64,000 nt of DNA, taken from the NCBI RefSeq assembly GCF_921293095.1, contig NC_060246.1, positions 137,020,198-137,084,197 on the forward strand, written 5' to 3'. The notes under the pieces are model-generated. The model did no database searches, was not told the DNA's origin, and worked only from the letters and a program-made list of their open reading frames with translations. This document shows, piece by piece, positions 46,586-59,879 of this stretch (position 1 is the first letter of the stretch; each line of letters starts with the position of its first letter). The position numbers were made by a program, and so were the translations under genes. Source of the DNA: Ischnura elegans. Lineage: Eukaryota; Arthropoda; Insecta; Odonata; Coenagrionidae.

Positions 46586-49500
46586 TTGAGGTGATTTGAT
46601 GAACGTCGTAAATAACGGGCTATGGTTGCGGACGTATTTAAAAAAAATCATCGGTGTAAAAAAATGCTCTTTTTCGTTATTTTCTTCATCTCGAAATATA
46701 TCGAGAAGGGATTCCGTTACGCTTCGCATGAATCCGAAATTACGTTTATTTGCTGATCAGGTGATCGTATTCGGAGTATTTCCCTTAAGTGTGCACCTAT
46801 AGATATTTAAATCATCATTCTCCCAGTTATACCGCAATTTCCTGTATTTCGGCTTCAGGTACAATTCCTGAAATGTTCAGAGGCATAACTTAAGAATCCA
46901 CCAAATAACGCCCAAATCAGTTGATTTTATAAATTAAGAATGTTGGATCTCTCAATCCGCATTTACGTGGAATAATGATTTTATATTATTGAAATAAGAA
47001 ATATTAATATTATATGAAAGAAAGTATCTATGATAAAACATTTTATCCAATACTCTGCGCATCAAACGGGATTCATGTAAGGCTCTCCTTTCCTGGGGCT
47101 TGAATATTGATTTAGTACTTAACGATGGAATGAAATTTCTGAAACCCTATGTCTTCCTACGACACATTGTGTATCGTTTGTTCCAGAATTATTGTAATCA
47201 TTTTCCTTAGAACTCTTGTTACTTTTTAAGAGAATGCGATGATAATTGGTGAACTAACGGCCCATGAGTAAATTTAAAGTTACTAGTATAGCCTGATGAA
47301 ATGAATTGAAAAATTATACGCATCCGTTTTGCTACAGCCCTTATTATCTGGAAAAGATGCGGGGAAAAATATAATCAAGACACTGCCGAATTCTGGCTTT
47401 GGATTCCAACCATTCCCTGTGAAGCTCTATTTAAATTTAAATCTAACACTTAAAATACTTCGTTATGTCTCGATACATTGCCATAGTCACTATTTAACCA
47501 TCGTATGTTGTACGCCTTCGCTGAAATTTTGAGGAGGCATGATTTCTTTTACCATTTTCGTGTCATCTATCATTAACGAATTAACATTAGAATAACCATC
47601 CCAAAAATGGTAAAGACGTACTAATATTTCAAATTTATATACAATCAGTTTTTTTTTGGTGATTTAATAACGTTTATGGCTAGCTGTTCATAGTTTAACT
47701 TGCGCACGAGGGTGATGCCTGAAATATTTGTCTTAACATACTTTAAATGGCATTTCCTCCTGAGAATTGCAATAAATGCTGAATCACGCAAATATTTTGA
47801 AGTTGGCATTAATTTTCACCGCTCGAATGGTTTGGGTGTCAAACTAAGTTACATCATTTACTTAGGTTGATGATAGGTGCAAAGCATTAGAAATAATCAT
47901 ATAAAGAAAGTGCCGCGGTGATTATTCAGCTTCAGCGTCCTATGGTTAGACGACGATTACTTGCACTATCACAACGTGATTAAATAAATTAGAAAGCTAA
48001 ATTAATGGACTGTCACTGCTCGTGTGTGGCTTGCTTTCTATTTGATTCGAACGCAGGAGACTACATCATGTCCCTTATCATCCGATCTAGATTATGCACC
48101 GAATGAACTAAGAAAAGGAGAAAAAAGATGTGGGGTGAATGTGTGTGGTGCCGATGTGAATGGAGTGAAATTGCAAATTCGCGTGCTTTACCTGAGAGAG
48201 TGAATGCGGCGACTTTTTCAATGCGGCTGGCTCATTGGCGCATCGAGCGGTTTGCGCTGCCGACGCGTTTCAAAGGAAACTCGGACGAACGGTGTAAGCG
48301 CTCTCGCTTTAGTTTTGCAGTTCTTCCACACACCAAAAAGTGTGCGGAACACCGGGATTTCATCCAGCAGGAGGATATAAATTACATGTTTTTTAATGGG
48401 TTTCGCGTGGTTTTACACCTTATCATTGCCTATTTGCTTCGTTATGGTTATAGCCCCGACTAGTGTATTATGTCCGGTGAATAAATTCAAGATTCGATGC
48501 AAAGAAATCGTTAAGGCATGTCACAATGATTCTTTGGTTTCATGTTGATGTCATGGCTGGCTCTTGAATGATAATTATTTCATGTTTATTTGAAAACACA
48601 TAAGGCACAATCAAGTTATAACTGATGATTACAGGCTAGGCCTCGTGAAACCTTTCCAATAAGAAAAATAAAAGGATAATGTTTGTTAGGTTCGCTAATA
48701 CATTTAAAAAAGCAAAGTATAGGTTTCATAGCATATGATGATGAATCAACTGACGATGTAACTATGTTATGAAATCCGGGTACTGCTTCTTCAAATATAT
48801 TAATGAACCTAACAAAGTTTATTCCTTCATTTTCCATAATTAAGTTATTTTTCTTAATCTTTATCGTTTTTCCTCAATTTATTGGAATTAATTCTTCGGA
48901 ATCGAGTGGAAAAAATAATTTCCTCCCGGTTATTTCACCATCAGTAGAGTAAAAGATTTTGTGATCATGTGCTACGGGTTACCTTTATAAATGATCTATT
49001 TCGATGCATCGGATATCATCCATTTTTTTCTCAACTGAGTCAATTCGGATGAGATTGCAAATTGGAAGATGATGACTAAAATTCCGTACGATAGTTTTTG
49101 CACTCCAAAATGCACCATTGTATCTTCAGAATTTTTCTCGTTATATTTTTTTAAAAGTACGTGGTGGTCAATCATTTTCGGAGGTTCCGGTATAACGTCA
49201 ACCCGGCTTTAACTTGTCTCGTGAGCGGTGCCAGAGGAGCCAGCATTCCATATCAGTTTTGTGCCTCGACCTACGGGACTGCATGGTGAAGGTACAAACC
49301 TCGAGTGAAGACGATTATTTTTTATTGGACTATGGTGGCATTTAAATATTATTTCAAAAATGTTCACTGCACGAAAACGATATGAGTGCGATCCATTTTT
49401 ATTCAGTATTTACCATGTTAAATTTAAAATCGTGAGGAATAAATAGCATGGAAAAGTTATGTATCTGATTAATCATATTGCTGCGAAAATAAATTTAGAT

Positions 49501-50389
49501 TTACGGCCCTAATAATAACTTTAAAATAGTTAGCGACTCGAGTAGAGAATTTTGTATACTTATTTACATGCGTTATTATGCGTGTGTTATAGCACATCTA
49601 AATTCCTTTGGGAGAATCCTCTGTTTCAATAGTCGTGGCTTCGACCACGATAAATCGATGTGCATGTGTGAAGGCTTTGTCAAATGACACCGTTTGGCAC
49701 GTGGTCGAAAGCTTCCTGAAGAGCTCTTTATGCTCACGTGACCTGTAACATTGTTGTCCTCGTGCCGTGGAAATGACGGTTGTGTCGGCACGTGGAACTT
49801 TGCTCCCTCATCCGCGAGTTCCCAAAGCATTCCTTCTTGGATTCGAAGGTGATAAGCGATACAGGTTCTAATGTGGCATGCGGGGAACTCCTCGCGATCA
49901 AGTCGGTCCTTATTGATGATGGAGGAGTGTGGGCATGCGGAAACAACCGTAGAGGGAGGAAATGGAGCAATTACTGTGCATCCGAGTTGAAAACACAAAG
50001 CGATCTCGGATGCATTGGAGCGTCGCGTTTAGTCATTAAAACAAAGCTAGCGCAGGGATTAGGGTCAGACGGCGACGTTTATCCAGGTTAAGGGCGACAG
50101 AGTTAATTGGGACCCGGAGCGATAAGTTGGAGTGAGTTCCAGATCGGTTTCGTCTCAATCAAAGCGCGACTTGCCACCACCACTCCTGCGCGGAATTTTC
50201 GAGGTGAACCTAGCGTCAATCTCCCGTTTGTTAGCTACGTGATATCTGGTAAGACCCAAACATTTTTATTAGGGAGTTTCATTTGGAGGGAGTAAATTGT
50301 GCCCACTCCAAATGAACTCTCATTGAAATGAATACCCGGCATATCTATATTTATTTATATCCAACTTCCCCGTAAAGATCACATGGCAG
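46586..50389. other. No recognisable gene
   Basis: AT-rich apart from 48120-48330 and 49620-50100, which are more balanced. Open frames there (plus 48128-48463; both strands 49576-50091) match no family that I know and lack splice or codon-bias support. Confidence 0.4.
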
Positions 50390-50530
50390 CGGGTTAACTC
50401 TCCTCGGGATTCCCACCGGGTTAAATTATCCGTATCAACCAACGTTTCGATGGCTAATGATTGTGAAGGGTTTTTAAATCTCGAGATGCTTGGCAGAAAA
50501 TCGAATTGTTCCTACCCGGGAGTATATATG
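50390..50530 (-). repeat. Single-arm relative of the 22-kb foldback element
   Basis: Plus-strand strings GGATTCCCACCGGGTTA, GTATCAACCAACGTTTCGATGG, TCTCGAG and GGCAGAAAATCG appear in the same order as in the left arm at 21870-21980. The hammerhead-like core is eroded on its CTGA side but GAAACGTTGG remains on the minus strand. Confidence 0.55.
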
Positions 50531-50625
50531 TGTATGGTAGGTTTTGAGACAAAATAATGCATGAGTTTTTAATTTTTCCTTAAAATTCTGCTGTAATTCA
50601 TTTCCATTTTGTGATACTTATATCT
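50520..50625 (+). repeat. Dispersed repeat, copy 1 of a third family
   Basis: GTTTTTAATTTTTCCTTAAAATT with flanking CCCGGG and AAAATAAT strings recurs at 52055-52160. Confidence 0.7.
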
Positions 50626-50773
50626 TTTTTTTTGCGGTGAATCAATTTCAAATAGCACTTATTAGAGTATTTATATTAGTGCTATAAAGATTATGAAGTA
50701 AAACTTCAATAATTTTGTTCCCAGGAGCGAAATGTAATGAAATGATATGGATTTAAACCCGGGGAGCTAAATT

Positions 50774-51309
50774 CAGGGTCGACACGAAATCGGAGTCAAA
50801 ACTACATCGGGTCGAAACTTAACTAAAACTCTGGGACGAAACGAAACGCAGATAATGTTTCGCACTGGAGGGACCACGTGCTTCATCTTCGAACAGTTTA
50901 GTTTCGACTCACACAACAAGTACGAAGTATGGTTGAATGAATTAGAGATTCGGCCTACCACCATCAGATGCATAAACCACAAACAGGAGAGCGGTGAACG
51001 CAAACTGGCCATTCGATTTTTTAGGTCAATGTTTTAACCTCTCCACACGTATGCTATACGTAATGGGTCGAAACTATTCCCTCTCATCCCCCTTCACTCA
51101 ACTTCTGGGATCGAAACTTAACTATGAGCAGAGGAGTTTCGATTGATTTAGTTTCGATCCTTGGAGTAAAATTTCACCCCGGGTCGAAACTAAACTCCTT
51201 GGTGATTTTAATTTCGCGCGGGAACGAAACTAAACCTAGGCCTCGTATTTTCGTTCCCCTCCGGGTCGATGTACGAAAAGTTTTCGTTTCGTTTCACGTG
51301 CCATCCCTG
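50774..51309. mobile_element. hAT-like non-autonomous element with subterminal repeats (about 536 bp)
   Basis: Ends CAGGGTCGACACGAAA and, in reverse complement, CAGGGATGGCACGTGAAACG. Between them the motif GGGTCGAAACTAAAC or its inverse (GTTTAGTTTCGA) recurs at least seven times, as in transposase-binding arrays of hAT elements. The flanking 8 bases (GCTAAATT, ATCAAATC) match only partly. Confidence 0.6.
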
Positions 51310-51394
51310 ATCAAATCACGTTTCAGCATATGACGGCCTTTACAACGAGGATTTCGAAATTAACAAAACATCCATGTTTTGGAGAGGAACTACT

Positions 51395-51468
51395 ACCCAG
51401 ACGGAATTCGAACCCACGACCTACGGTTTGGCAGGACAGGACTAAACCCCAACGCCATCGAGGACGAT
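51395..51468 (-). repeat. Truncated SINE related to 20263-20479
   Basis: Minus strand: CTCGATGGCGTTGGGGTT, CTGCCAAACCGTAGGTCGTG, B box GGTTCGAATTCC, then CTGGGTAGTA. Body and tail missing. Confidence 0.65.
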
Positions 51469-51479
51469 GACGATGGGGC

Positions 51480-52054
51480 GAACGCCATGTTTACACGGCA
51501 AAAATATTCGTGCAAGTTAATGTCTAAATGAACGCGAGAATGAACGCCAAAATGCACTGTGTAGCCACCCAAGTTGTGTAAATCCATGAGCAGAAAATAT
51601 AACCTGTTCTAATTTGATTCATGCATTCGTACACGTTCCGTTCCGGTCCATAGAAATCGTTCATGCAATCAGACATTAATTCGTACGCGTCAATGCATCG
51701 CGTAGACAGGTTTTTAAACCGCATGTCGCATAATTTTTAGCCACCCCCGATCGCCACGGCCTTTTTTATATCCCAGACCTTTAACTTTTGATTAATTTTT
51801 TAACCGTCTTGAATCGTAGATGAGTACTACGGTTAGAGTTAAGGTCTATTCTCCTCTTTCCTTTGTAAGGCCACGTCTCTTGATATCACGTTCAGTCCAC
51901 GAAAGCTTTATCTGTTTCTATTCGTTTACTTGGGTCCATGACAATTAATCATGGACTTAATCAACTCTATTGAAACAGTATACGAATTCCTGGTCTCAAA
52001 TTACACGAAAATGACGGAATATCTAGCAGTAAATCCTATTGCTCCTTCCCGGGC
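51480..52054. other. No recognisable gene
   Basis: Nothing assignable. Confidence 0.4.
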
Positions 52055-52160
52055 CTTTATAAGTAGTAGATTTTGAGGTAAAATAATTCATTTATTAGTT
52101 TTTAATTTTTCCTTAAAATTTCGATGTTATTCGTTTCCAATTTTTGACACTTCAGTGAAA
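52055..52160 (+). repeat. Dispersed repeat, copy 2 of the third family
   Basis: Matches 50520-50625 through the shared core AGTTTTTAATTTTTCCTTAA. Confidence 0.7.
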
Positions 52161-55100
52161 AAATTTCAAGTTTCACTCATTGAATTACTTGCCTTAATGC
52201 TAAAGAGCTTGAAATCTTTCATACTGAGGTCTGTATTATTCATCACGGGGATACCGGTACAGTCTTGGGGCTTTATCCCTCTAACGCCGGTGACAGATAC
52301 ACTCCGCTAATTTTGTGCGACTGAGCGTGAATATGGTTTTAATTCGATTTCATTTCGAATTTTCCATCCAATAAACCCCAAGAGTCAGCCACTGCGAGAG
52401 CGAAGGTTCTGTTACTTTAATTCTACTTCCAATTGGGGTGAATAGGAATCGTTTCACGCTCTTTGACCTATTTTGGAACTGGCCATCGTCACAAATCTAA
52501 TATCGCGTAGTTGAAACCCATTTTTACAAATATGCATCGAAAGAAAATTGTGGGCTAATCCAGCCGCTTTGGATCACTATTAATTAAAATAAAATATGGG
52601 ATAGGAATTAAGCACTCCATAATGGCGGGTTATCTATACCCGAGGAAGTATTGTGAGCATTTTAACTTTCTATGTCGTACAGTGTGTGATTTTGCGTTGG
52701 TAACTTGTTACTGGTTCATGATTTACTTTCAATTTCTCTAATGCAAACTCCAACCCGTGTCTCAATCAGGATTGCAACTATCGTCAACTAGGGCGCAGTC
52801 TTGTTTGTAGTTTTTGATGTGATGCAGTTTAGATATTTCATCTTACTCTGAAATTCCAGTAAAATAGCATTATAGATGGAAGTTTTTATGATGTACTAGA
52901 TAATAATTACGGTAACAATGCTAGATATCCATATTCATGCTTCGGTAGACGATAATACTTCTTAAAATGAAGTTCTTTTCAGTTGGAGTGACTCACATTT
53001 TCTCACTATTTCAAGTTCGGGATGCACACTATCCTGGACATTATGTATGCGTTTATCTACTGTGATTAACCCATGCCCTGTGGTTATGTTTTTTTACTGG
53101 TTTTAGGGTTATACCTAATTCATTTTTAACATCAATACCACAGAAGTCTCTATATTCCTGAATTCTTTCCATAATTATACTCATTTAAATGCTCTTATAA
53201 ATGCATAATTCAACAATTTCAATAATTTTATCAAATATTGCATTACTGCTTATAAGTTATTAGCTTATTAATTTCACTGCATCGCATGATTTTATTTAAA
53301 AAATGGAATGCGTTTCTTGTAGCGTATTGTTAATTTTCCTCCTGCTTTGGTACTATATACAGCTTAAAGCACTTGTCCAATTGTTATATTTCTCGTAATA
53401 AAACGTCCAGAATGATAAAATATCCTGAGATAAGCATAAGATATCCATGAAGTTTTAAATTCACCGATTTTCTTCGTAAAGCGAATCGTAATGGGTTTGT
53501 TGATTGACAAATGAGACGTGCCCATTTAAGAATAAGTTTTTTTTTAAATTAGAATTAAATGCGATTGCTGCTCGCTATAAAACTATAGGAAAAAACGAGT
53601 TGGAATGGACTTTTATCCAACACTCTAAATCTGGTTTTATATGTATAAGGATAGGCTGTTTCTATTTTCGAAGAGTGATGTCCTTGTTAAATCAGGCGGA
53701 ACGAGACTGGTGGTGGACTGAAAAATAGACACCACTCAATCTGACTCGTGGTAACAAGCGCGGTGATAATGACCTCTCACCCTCGCGGAAACATTTTGTG
53801 CGTAATTTATAGCTGGTCCCGATAATGAGGTCGACGAAAGGGAGACGCAAACGGGGTGGGCAGATAGATGAGACACACACTCCATACCGATTTGTTATAT
53901 GTCGGAATTAGAGTGGAGGATTGTCTATAACAGCTGCCGCGTTGTTAAAAGCTCTCTTATAAGCCATGAGATCATGATTATGTAATTTATCCCTTACAAT
54001 AAGTCCGATATTAATTGGAAGTGAGAATTCTTGGACAATCATGATCTTTGGCATGGATCAAATTAATATTCACTTCCACTACTTCAACCATCATTTTAAC
54101 GGCGTAGTGGAAAAATTAAAATTTCGATCTCACGCCACATTTACTGGATATTAACATTTCATTTTGAGAGAGGTACCTAAGCTGTGCAACTAAACAGATG
54201 GCTCAATTCAGTCTGTCACGTGATAGTAATCTATTTCGATTCAACTTATTTTTTTTACAATCGCATAAAATCAATCGAATGATTTCTTTATGAAGAAACA
54301 TGCTCAGAGTTAATTTGTTATTCGTGGCATCTGAAGCATGGTGCCAACTTTCAAGAAACTTGCAAAACTTTATCGTGCATTCGTACATGGAATACAGAAA
54401 TTTTTGTGAACCTTAATCCCTTTCAGACTGAGTAAGTTTGTCTTACAATGGTGAGTCGCTTCTTGAACCATCTCTTTAATGTTCGAATTAGGGTTCTATG
54501 GAGACGGTAGAATTTTTTAAATTTACCGTATACGAATGTTTTTAATCACAAGGACTCATTTTTATTCAGGCAACCGTTGACAAATGCAGCAAATTACAGT
54601 ATTATGAAATAGATCTGGTTCCTGTTTAAAAATTGTGGTAACTGGCAGTTTGAGCACAGTTTGGTACTTCGTGGGAGAAAAAAGACTGCAGAGAAACTAA
54701 TGTCTGTGGTGCACCAGGAAAGTATGAGTAGAGGGAGAAATTGATGCTTGTTGCTGTGTAAAAAAACAGAGCTGCGTGGGTGAATAATTGAAGAATGTGC
54801 GTTGTAATATCAGAAAATAGAGTCAAGTGGGATTTATTTTACTGGAAAGGATATGTATTTACCCGCAAAAGCCAAAGAAATGGCCTTTTGAAGCTAAGAA
54901 CTTCTGCACGGTGAACCCTGACCTTCAAATTTTCACGCTTGACTAAGCGTTAAGGAAGTTATCGAACGTAAATGTATTTGCGCAACCCCAGGCTGCGTAG
55001 AGTGTTTTTAGGTAGTCTTTTTTTTGGGAAAGTGTGCATAGAGAAATGGCTCCACACAGCCAAAGGCGGAGAGAGGGAACGAGGTTTTTTTTTCTGATCC

Positions 55101-57297
55101 GGAGGAGGAAGAATATATATTGGTGCAGAATATATTTTTCGATACCGTTGAAGGAAGTACTACGCATGCGGCATTTGCCATCGGCTTATCGTTGTTAAAA
55201 ATAATTCTTTGTTACAAATCTTATCAAGATAAGGTGTCGTAAATAGACGAGTATTGAAATACTGAACTCAAAACATTTGAACTCGCTTTCGCTCGTGGGA
55301 GGGTGGGGGGGGGCTGCGGCCTAAACTCTGCCCCCCCAGGCCTGTGGCCTATCCGCTTCTCTCTCTATGACACAACACTGCATCTCTCTCTGCTTTGACC
55401 CGATGACGCAGCACCGTATCTCCCTCCGTTATTGAGATAACTTTACGAATTAGTAAAATTGAGCGATTTGGCCAAAATTTAAAATTTCTCCGATCTGAGT
55501 GAAATTTAGTTTCGGGACGAATCGCATGGTCTAGATTGGGAAAATGACATTTAAAAAAAAATCGATTTTTTTGACCCCCCAATGCACCCAAAAAGTAGAG
55601 GTATCGAGATAGGTAATAAAACTATCATAGATAGAAAATAGAATATTAAGTGTTTAGAAATTCTTCCTCTTCAGACGATTTTAGAAGGGCTCAACTCTGT
55701 GATTTTGTGTCGTGTCTCGTCTCGTTCACTCCAAACATTTATTTGTATGAGTGGGTTAGTCATTGAATGAGGGCCCTTTGAAGGATACAACACACCGGGG
55801 CCAGGACCCAATAATTCAATTGATACACCCAGTCACCCGGGGAGGGGATGCGGTGGGAGGGAAAAGGAAGGAGTCGCCGCCGCGATAGGAGCCCATCGAC
55901 GCCTCGGGGGTGAGAATAGGAGTGGAAGGTAGGGGATAGGGTCAAATCCGCGTTGCCTTAAGGACAACGGGGCCCACTACTAGCGAAAACAATTCTTGAT
56001 TTACCAAAGAAATTAGCAGATTTTTCTATGAGGAACAATTCCATCGATCATTTCTTTGGATAAGTGGGTCACTGGTCAGTGAGTGAGTCAGTGAGTCACT
56101 GGTCGGGAGTGGGTTTTGTAGTATATAGATGTTGATACTCCCTCTCCGAGTGAAACCAAGAAATTACGTATTAGGCCGTCTTGAGAAGGAGCTCTAGAAT
56201 ACGCCTAATTAAAGTATATGGAAAATCACGTAACTTTGAATTTTTTCTGTTTCTATCAACCGCTCCTAGCTGCAAATTAATATCCATTCATGCGTATCTT
56301 GAATTCCAAGTCCACAAAATCGTATGTGTAAAATCTCAGCCATTTAATCATATCTCAAATTTCATCCATAAAATAGTGTCTGACTACCATCCAAATCTCG
56401 GCTAATAATTCAATTTTCGTTTTATGACCTCAATTTTAATTATTTTTATGTAGTCATATACATTTTATGAAAAATGATTTTCGTGTTTTATCTCAATATT
56501 TTAACACTTTATTGAAGATAAATTTCGCAAACGAAGTTTGATTCGTTTGTACGAAAAGGTACTGAAACTCCATTTTGTACAAAAGAAATTTCAGATACGA
56601 TTGAATGGCTCAAATTTTACGGGTATGAATTTGTGTACTCCAAATTCAAGATTCGCTTGAATGGAAAGATACGTACTAATTTGCGGCTAGCAGCGGTACG
56701 GTTGGCATGAAATTGCGACTTGGAAAATAAATTACTTGGAGTAAAAACGGCACTTTTTGAATCGTTTTCTATCCTGTCATATAAATTTGACACATTTTCT
56801 CATTCATGGAACATTATAGTCTGTCATGGTTATGGGACTCGGATGAGGATGTAGCCTGGCCTCAACTAGTTCCGTGTGTGGTGCAAAGCAACCTGCCGTC
56901 CATTGTTTTGAGCTCAATGGATAAGTCACCATCGCATCGCCGGTGACCGAAACCGAAGAGAAGTGAGGTTTTTTTACACGCTTTTATTTAACTCACTCTG
57001 TCTGTTCGTTTGTATGTTTAGTTCAAATCTTGCAATCGAAAATTCGACCACTTTCCGACTTCCAATCGATCTGAAACTTTACAGGAAGTCGTATTCCCGG
57101 TGACAATATAATATTTTACCACTTTCGAACATCTAAAGTGTGTATTTTGATCATTATAAACATATTAATTTTAAATATGGAATTTTCAACATGGCGGATT
57201 TTTCCGAAAAAAATACAACGAGGTGGGCTTTTACAGTTAAACAAAACTTATGAAAGTGGTCAAGTATACGATTGCAAGATGTAAAGACTAAAAAGTA
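52161..57297. other. No recognisable gene
   Basis: AT-rich sequence with two compositional islands: 55290-55340 (G-run then C-run) and 55780-55960 (GC-rich, GTCGCCGCCGCGATAGG). Neither shows a coding signal. Confidence 0.4.
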
Positions 57298-57345
57298 GAA
57301 AATAAATACTTCTTTAAAAAAAACTTTTGAAAAACACACTTTTAT
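57298..57345 (+). repeat. Left arm of a 46-bp inverted repeat
   Basis: AAATAAATACTTCTTTAAAA ... AAACACACTTTTATT mirrors 57438-57483; about 92 bases lie between the arms. Confidence 0.85.
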
Positions 57346-57437
57346 TTCGCTTGGAACAAGTAATAAAAAAATATTTAAAAAAATGGACTAAAGAGTAAAA
57401 AATAAATTTTTATATGAATAGTTCAAAGAACCTGGGT

Positions 57438-57483
57438 AATAAAAGCGTGTTTTTTAAAAGTTTTTTTAAAGAAGTATTTATTT
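57438..57483 (-). repeat. Right arm of the 46-bp inverted repeat
   Basis: AATAAAAGCGTGTTTTTTAA ... AAGAAGTATTTATTT. It ends exactly where LINE similarity begins. Confidence 0.85.
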
Positions 57484-58330
57484 AGAGTGAATTTGGGGTA
57501 ATGATGTTTAAATCAGAGAGGTTCGCGGATGATTAGACGTTGATTAGCCAGTCAGCGAGGGGGCTGTAGGCTCTAGCAGATGCGCTAGACATGCGTTGCG
57601 AGGAGTGTCGCATGAGGATTAACCACAGGAAGACCAAGGTTATGTGGTTTTATAAAGTATTGCGAGCTAGGAATGTGAGACTCAAGATCATAGGTGGCCA
57701 AAAGCTTGAGCAAGTGGAACAATTCATCAATTTGTGCAGCACATTAGAGGAAAACGAATACAGCAGTAATGACATCAGGAAGAGAATTGCATCAGCAAGT
57801 GAGACAATCATGAACTGGAGCTTAAAGAGAGCTTATGAGAGGATCTTATGAGAGGATCATTACGTAATAGTTTAAAGAAAAGATTAGTGAAGAGTCTGAT
57901 ATGGAGTGTAGTACTTTACGGTTCGGAAACGTGGACACTGAGAAAGGAGGACGAGAGGAGGCTGGAGGCGTTTGAGATGTGGGTAAGGACAAGAATGGAG
58001 AGGTGAAGAGGAAGCAGAGGGGATGTAATAGCGAAGTGCTGGACGTGGTGGGTGAGGAGAGGAAACCTTAAGATGAGATGCGGAGGAGATAGAAAGTTTG
58101 GATGGAGGGAGTACTTAACGGGAAGGGGATATAGGAAACAGAGTTACAGGTTAGAATGTAAGATAAAAGAGAGAGGAAAGGAAAATAATTGGATTTTTAC
58201 ATAGAAAGGAAGGGTGTAGGCCTTATAGTGAAATGAAGAGGGAAGTCCCCAAAGGGAGGTGAGACTGCCAGAATACGTCTCCAGTACTCCATGGAAATCT
58301 ACCTTAATCAGTACAATACTTTAATAATAA
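57484..58330 (+). mobile_element. 5'-truncated non-LTR retrotransposon (RT C-terminal half)
   Basis: Starts just upstream of the catalytic box RFADD (57519-57533, intact, followed by a stop). Then come the blocks MRINHRKTKVM, GGQKLEQVEQF, DIRKRIASASE, RNSLKKRLVKSLIWSVVLYG, SETWTLRKEDERRLEAFEMW and near the end REVPKGR. The order is that of jockey/RTE-type LINEs. A perfect 13-base tandem duplication (CTTATGAGAGGAT at 57832-57844 and 57845-57857) shifts the frame; further stops follow. A 3' poly-A or simple repeat tail is not clear. Confidence 0.85.
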
Positions 58331-59879
58331 TTCACTTTTATGCTCTTTGAGGCAAGGCCAACGATGGTGGTTTTTATTAATCGTGTTTTCAAATAGGATT
58401 CCTAGATCCCTTGGAACTCTGAAACAGACAAGAGAGGTAGCTTTGTGTTCTGTTGAGTCACGGCCTACGGCCACTCTTTCCCTGCGTCCTTCTCTCTTGA
58501 GAAAGGATAAAATTAGACCGTATGCAGCGGAGTGGAAGGGTGCGGTCGGTACTCGTCAGAACCGAAGTGGTAATTTACGGCGAGTCGAGTGACGAGGAGT
58601 CACGCCAACACAGGAAAAAATAACGCCGCGCGTCGCGGAAGCGACCGATCGATTACACAGCAATTAAACGATTAAATTACGGCGCGCGGAATTATTGCTT
58701 GCGAGAGTTACCTACCTGTTCCGCGGCTACGGAGTTGGGTGACCTTTAATCTCCCTTGTGTCGTTCGTCTGTTGCGGCTATCGGTCGAGGTAGGTATTTC
58801 CCAGGAAGGGAAATTTAAGGAGAGAGGAGGAGTCCACTAATTGTTTTTTTTGCGCGGTAACAGGAGATTCTACACTCCGTCCCTCGGAGCTAATTGTTTG
58901 GGAAGAAGGCTCTTTTTGGCGGAGAGGATGAAGAGGAGGAGGAGGATGAGGGTGGAAATGAGGAAAGAGAAATGTGAGGATGAGAGTGAGAGACAGGGAA
59001 AGAGTGAAAGGACCCTCGCGGACGAAATTGGAGCCGCTGAGAACCTTTCCTGAAGTGGGAAGAGTGTGAAACTCTTTCTCGGATGAAACACTTGAGTACA
59101 CTTTTAGTTAGGTGCCTTTGAGGCTGAAAGCGGGTATTCGCAGTAACTGAGAAGTATGGTAGAGGCTACTTTATAACATGAAGTTGCCATAAATGTTCCA
59201 CTTCGATATATATTTGGAAGATTCAACTTAAATTTGAAACTTATGCATTGGAGTAAGTTTGCATAAGTCTTGAGTGAATGTTTGGTTCTTGTTTGTTTGG
59301 AGTGATAGGATTTGAGTGGCGCGTTTGTTGCGTGCAACATTAGTGGATTCATAAATACAAAACATAATTTTCTTTAAATTTAATATGAATACCTTTTCAC
59401 CACTTTTGAATGATTGTATTGTTTACAGGTTATCCAGAAGTCCTTCTGCGACTTAAGCCCGCTCAGTTGATTACATATTAGGTCGCTTTTATTCAGCCAT
59501 TGGTAAGATTTCACTCGGCGACAAACTTATCCTGCAAAATGATATTTTAAGCAATTTCTGCCGTAAAAATAGTTAAATTTAGGCATCTCTCATTTTTAAC
59601 TTTGGAATATAAACGGTTTCTGATTTTATTTTCTCTTTTCTGAAGCCAATAGATAAATAATCGATCTCGGTTCTCTGTTAGGAATATGACCTCCAGTATG
59701 AAATATCGAGTTACAGTTCGATGCATTTTAAAATTGATACATTTGTGCTGGTGTTTTTTTAAATTTTTATGCTAAAATAACTGTTCATACTTTCGGCTAG
59801 GTGCTTTTGAATGAGGCCAACTCCAATTGATAAGAGTGCCAGAATAAGCGCCCTGCTCCATGTCAGGGAGTGGGTGACG
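58331..59879. other. No recognisable gene
   Basis: CpG-rich at 58540-58720 and purine-rich at 58920-59010 (GAGGATGAAGAGGAGGAGG). No coding support. Confidence 0.4.

Noticed and set aside
48128..48463. 111-codon plus frame
   Set aside because: Balanced composition but no recognisable domain; kept only as a note for 46.6-50.4 kb.
49576..50091. Overlapping 140- and 103-codon frames
   Set aside because: Frames on opposite strands overlap; neither resembles a known family or has splice or start context.
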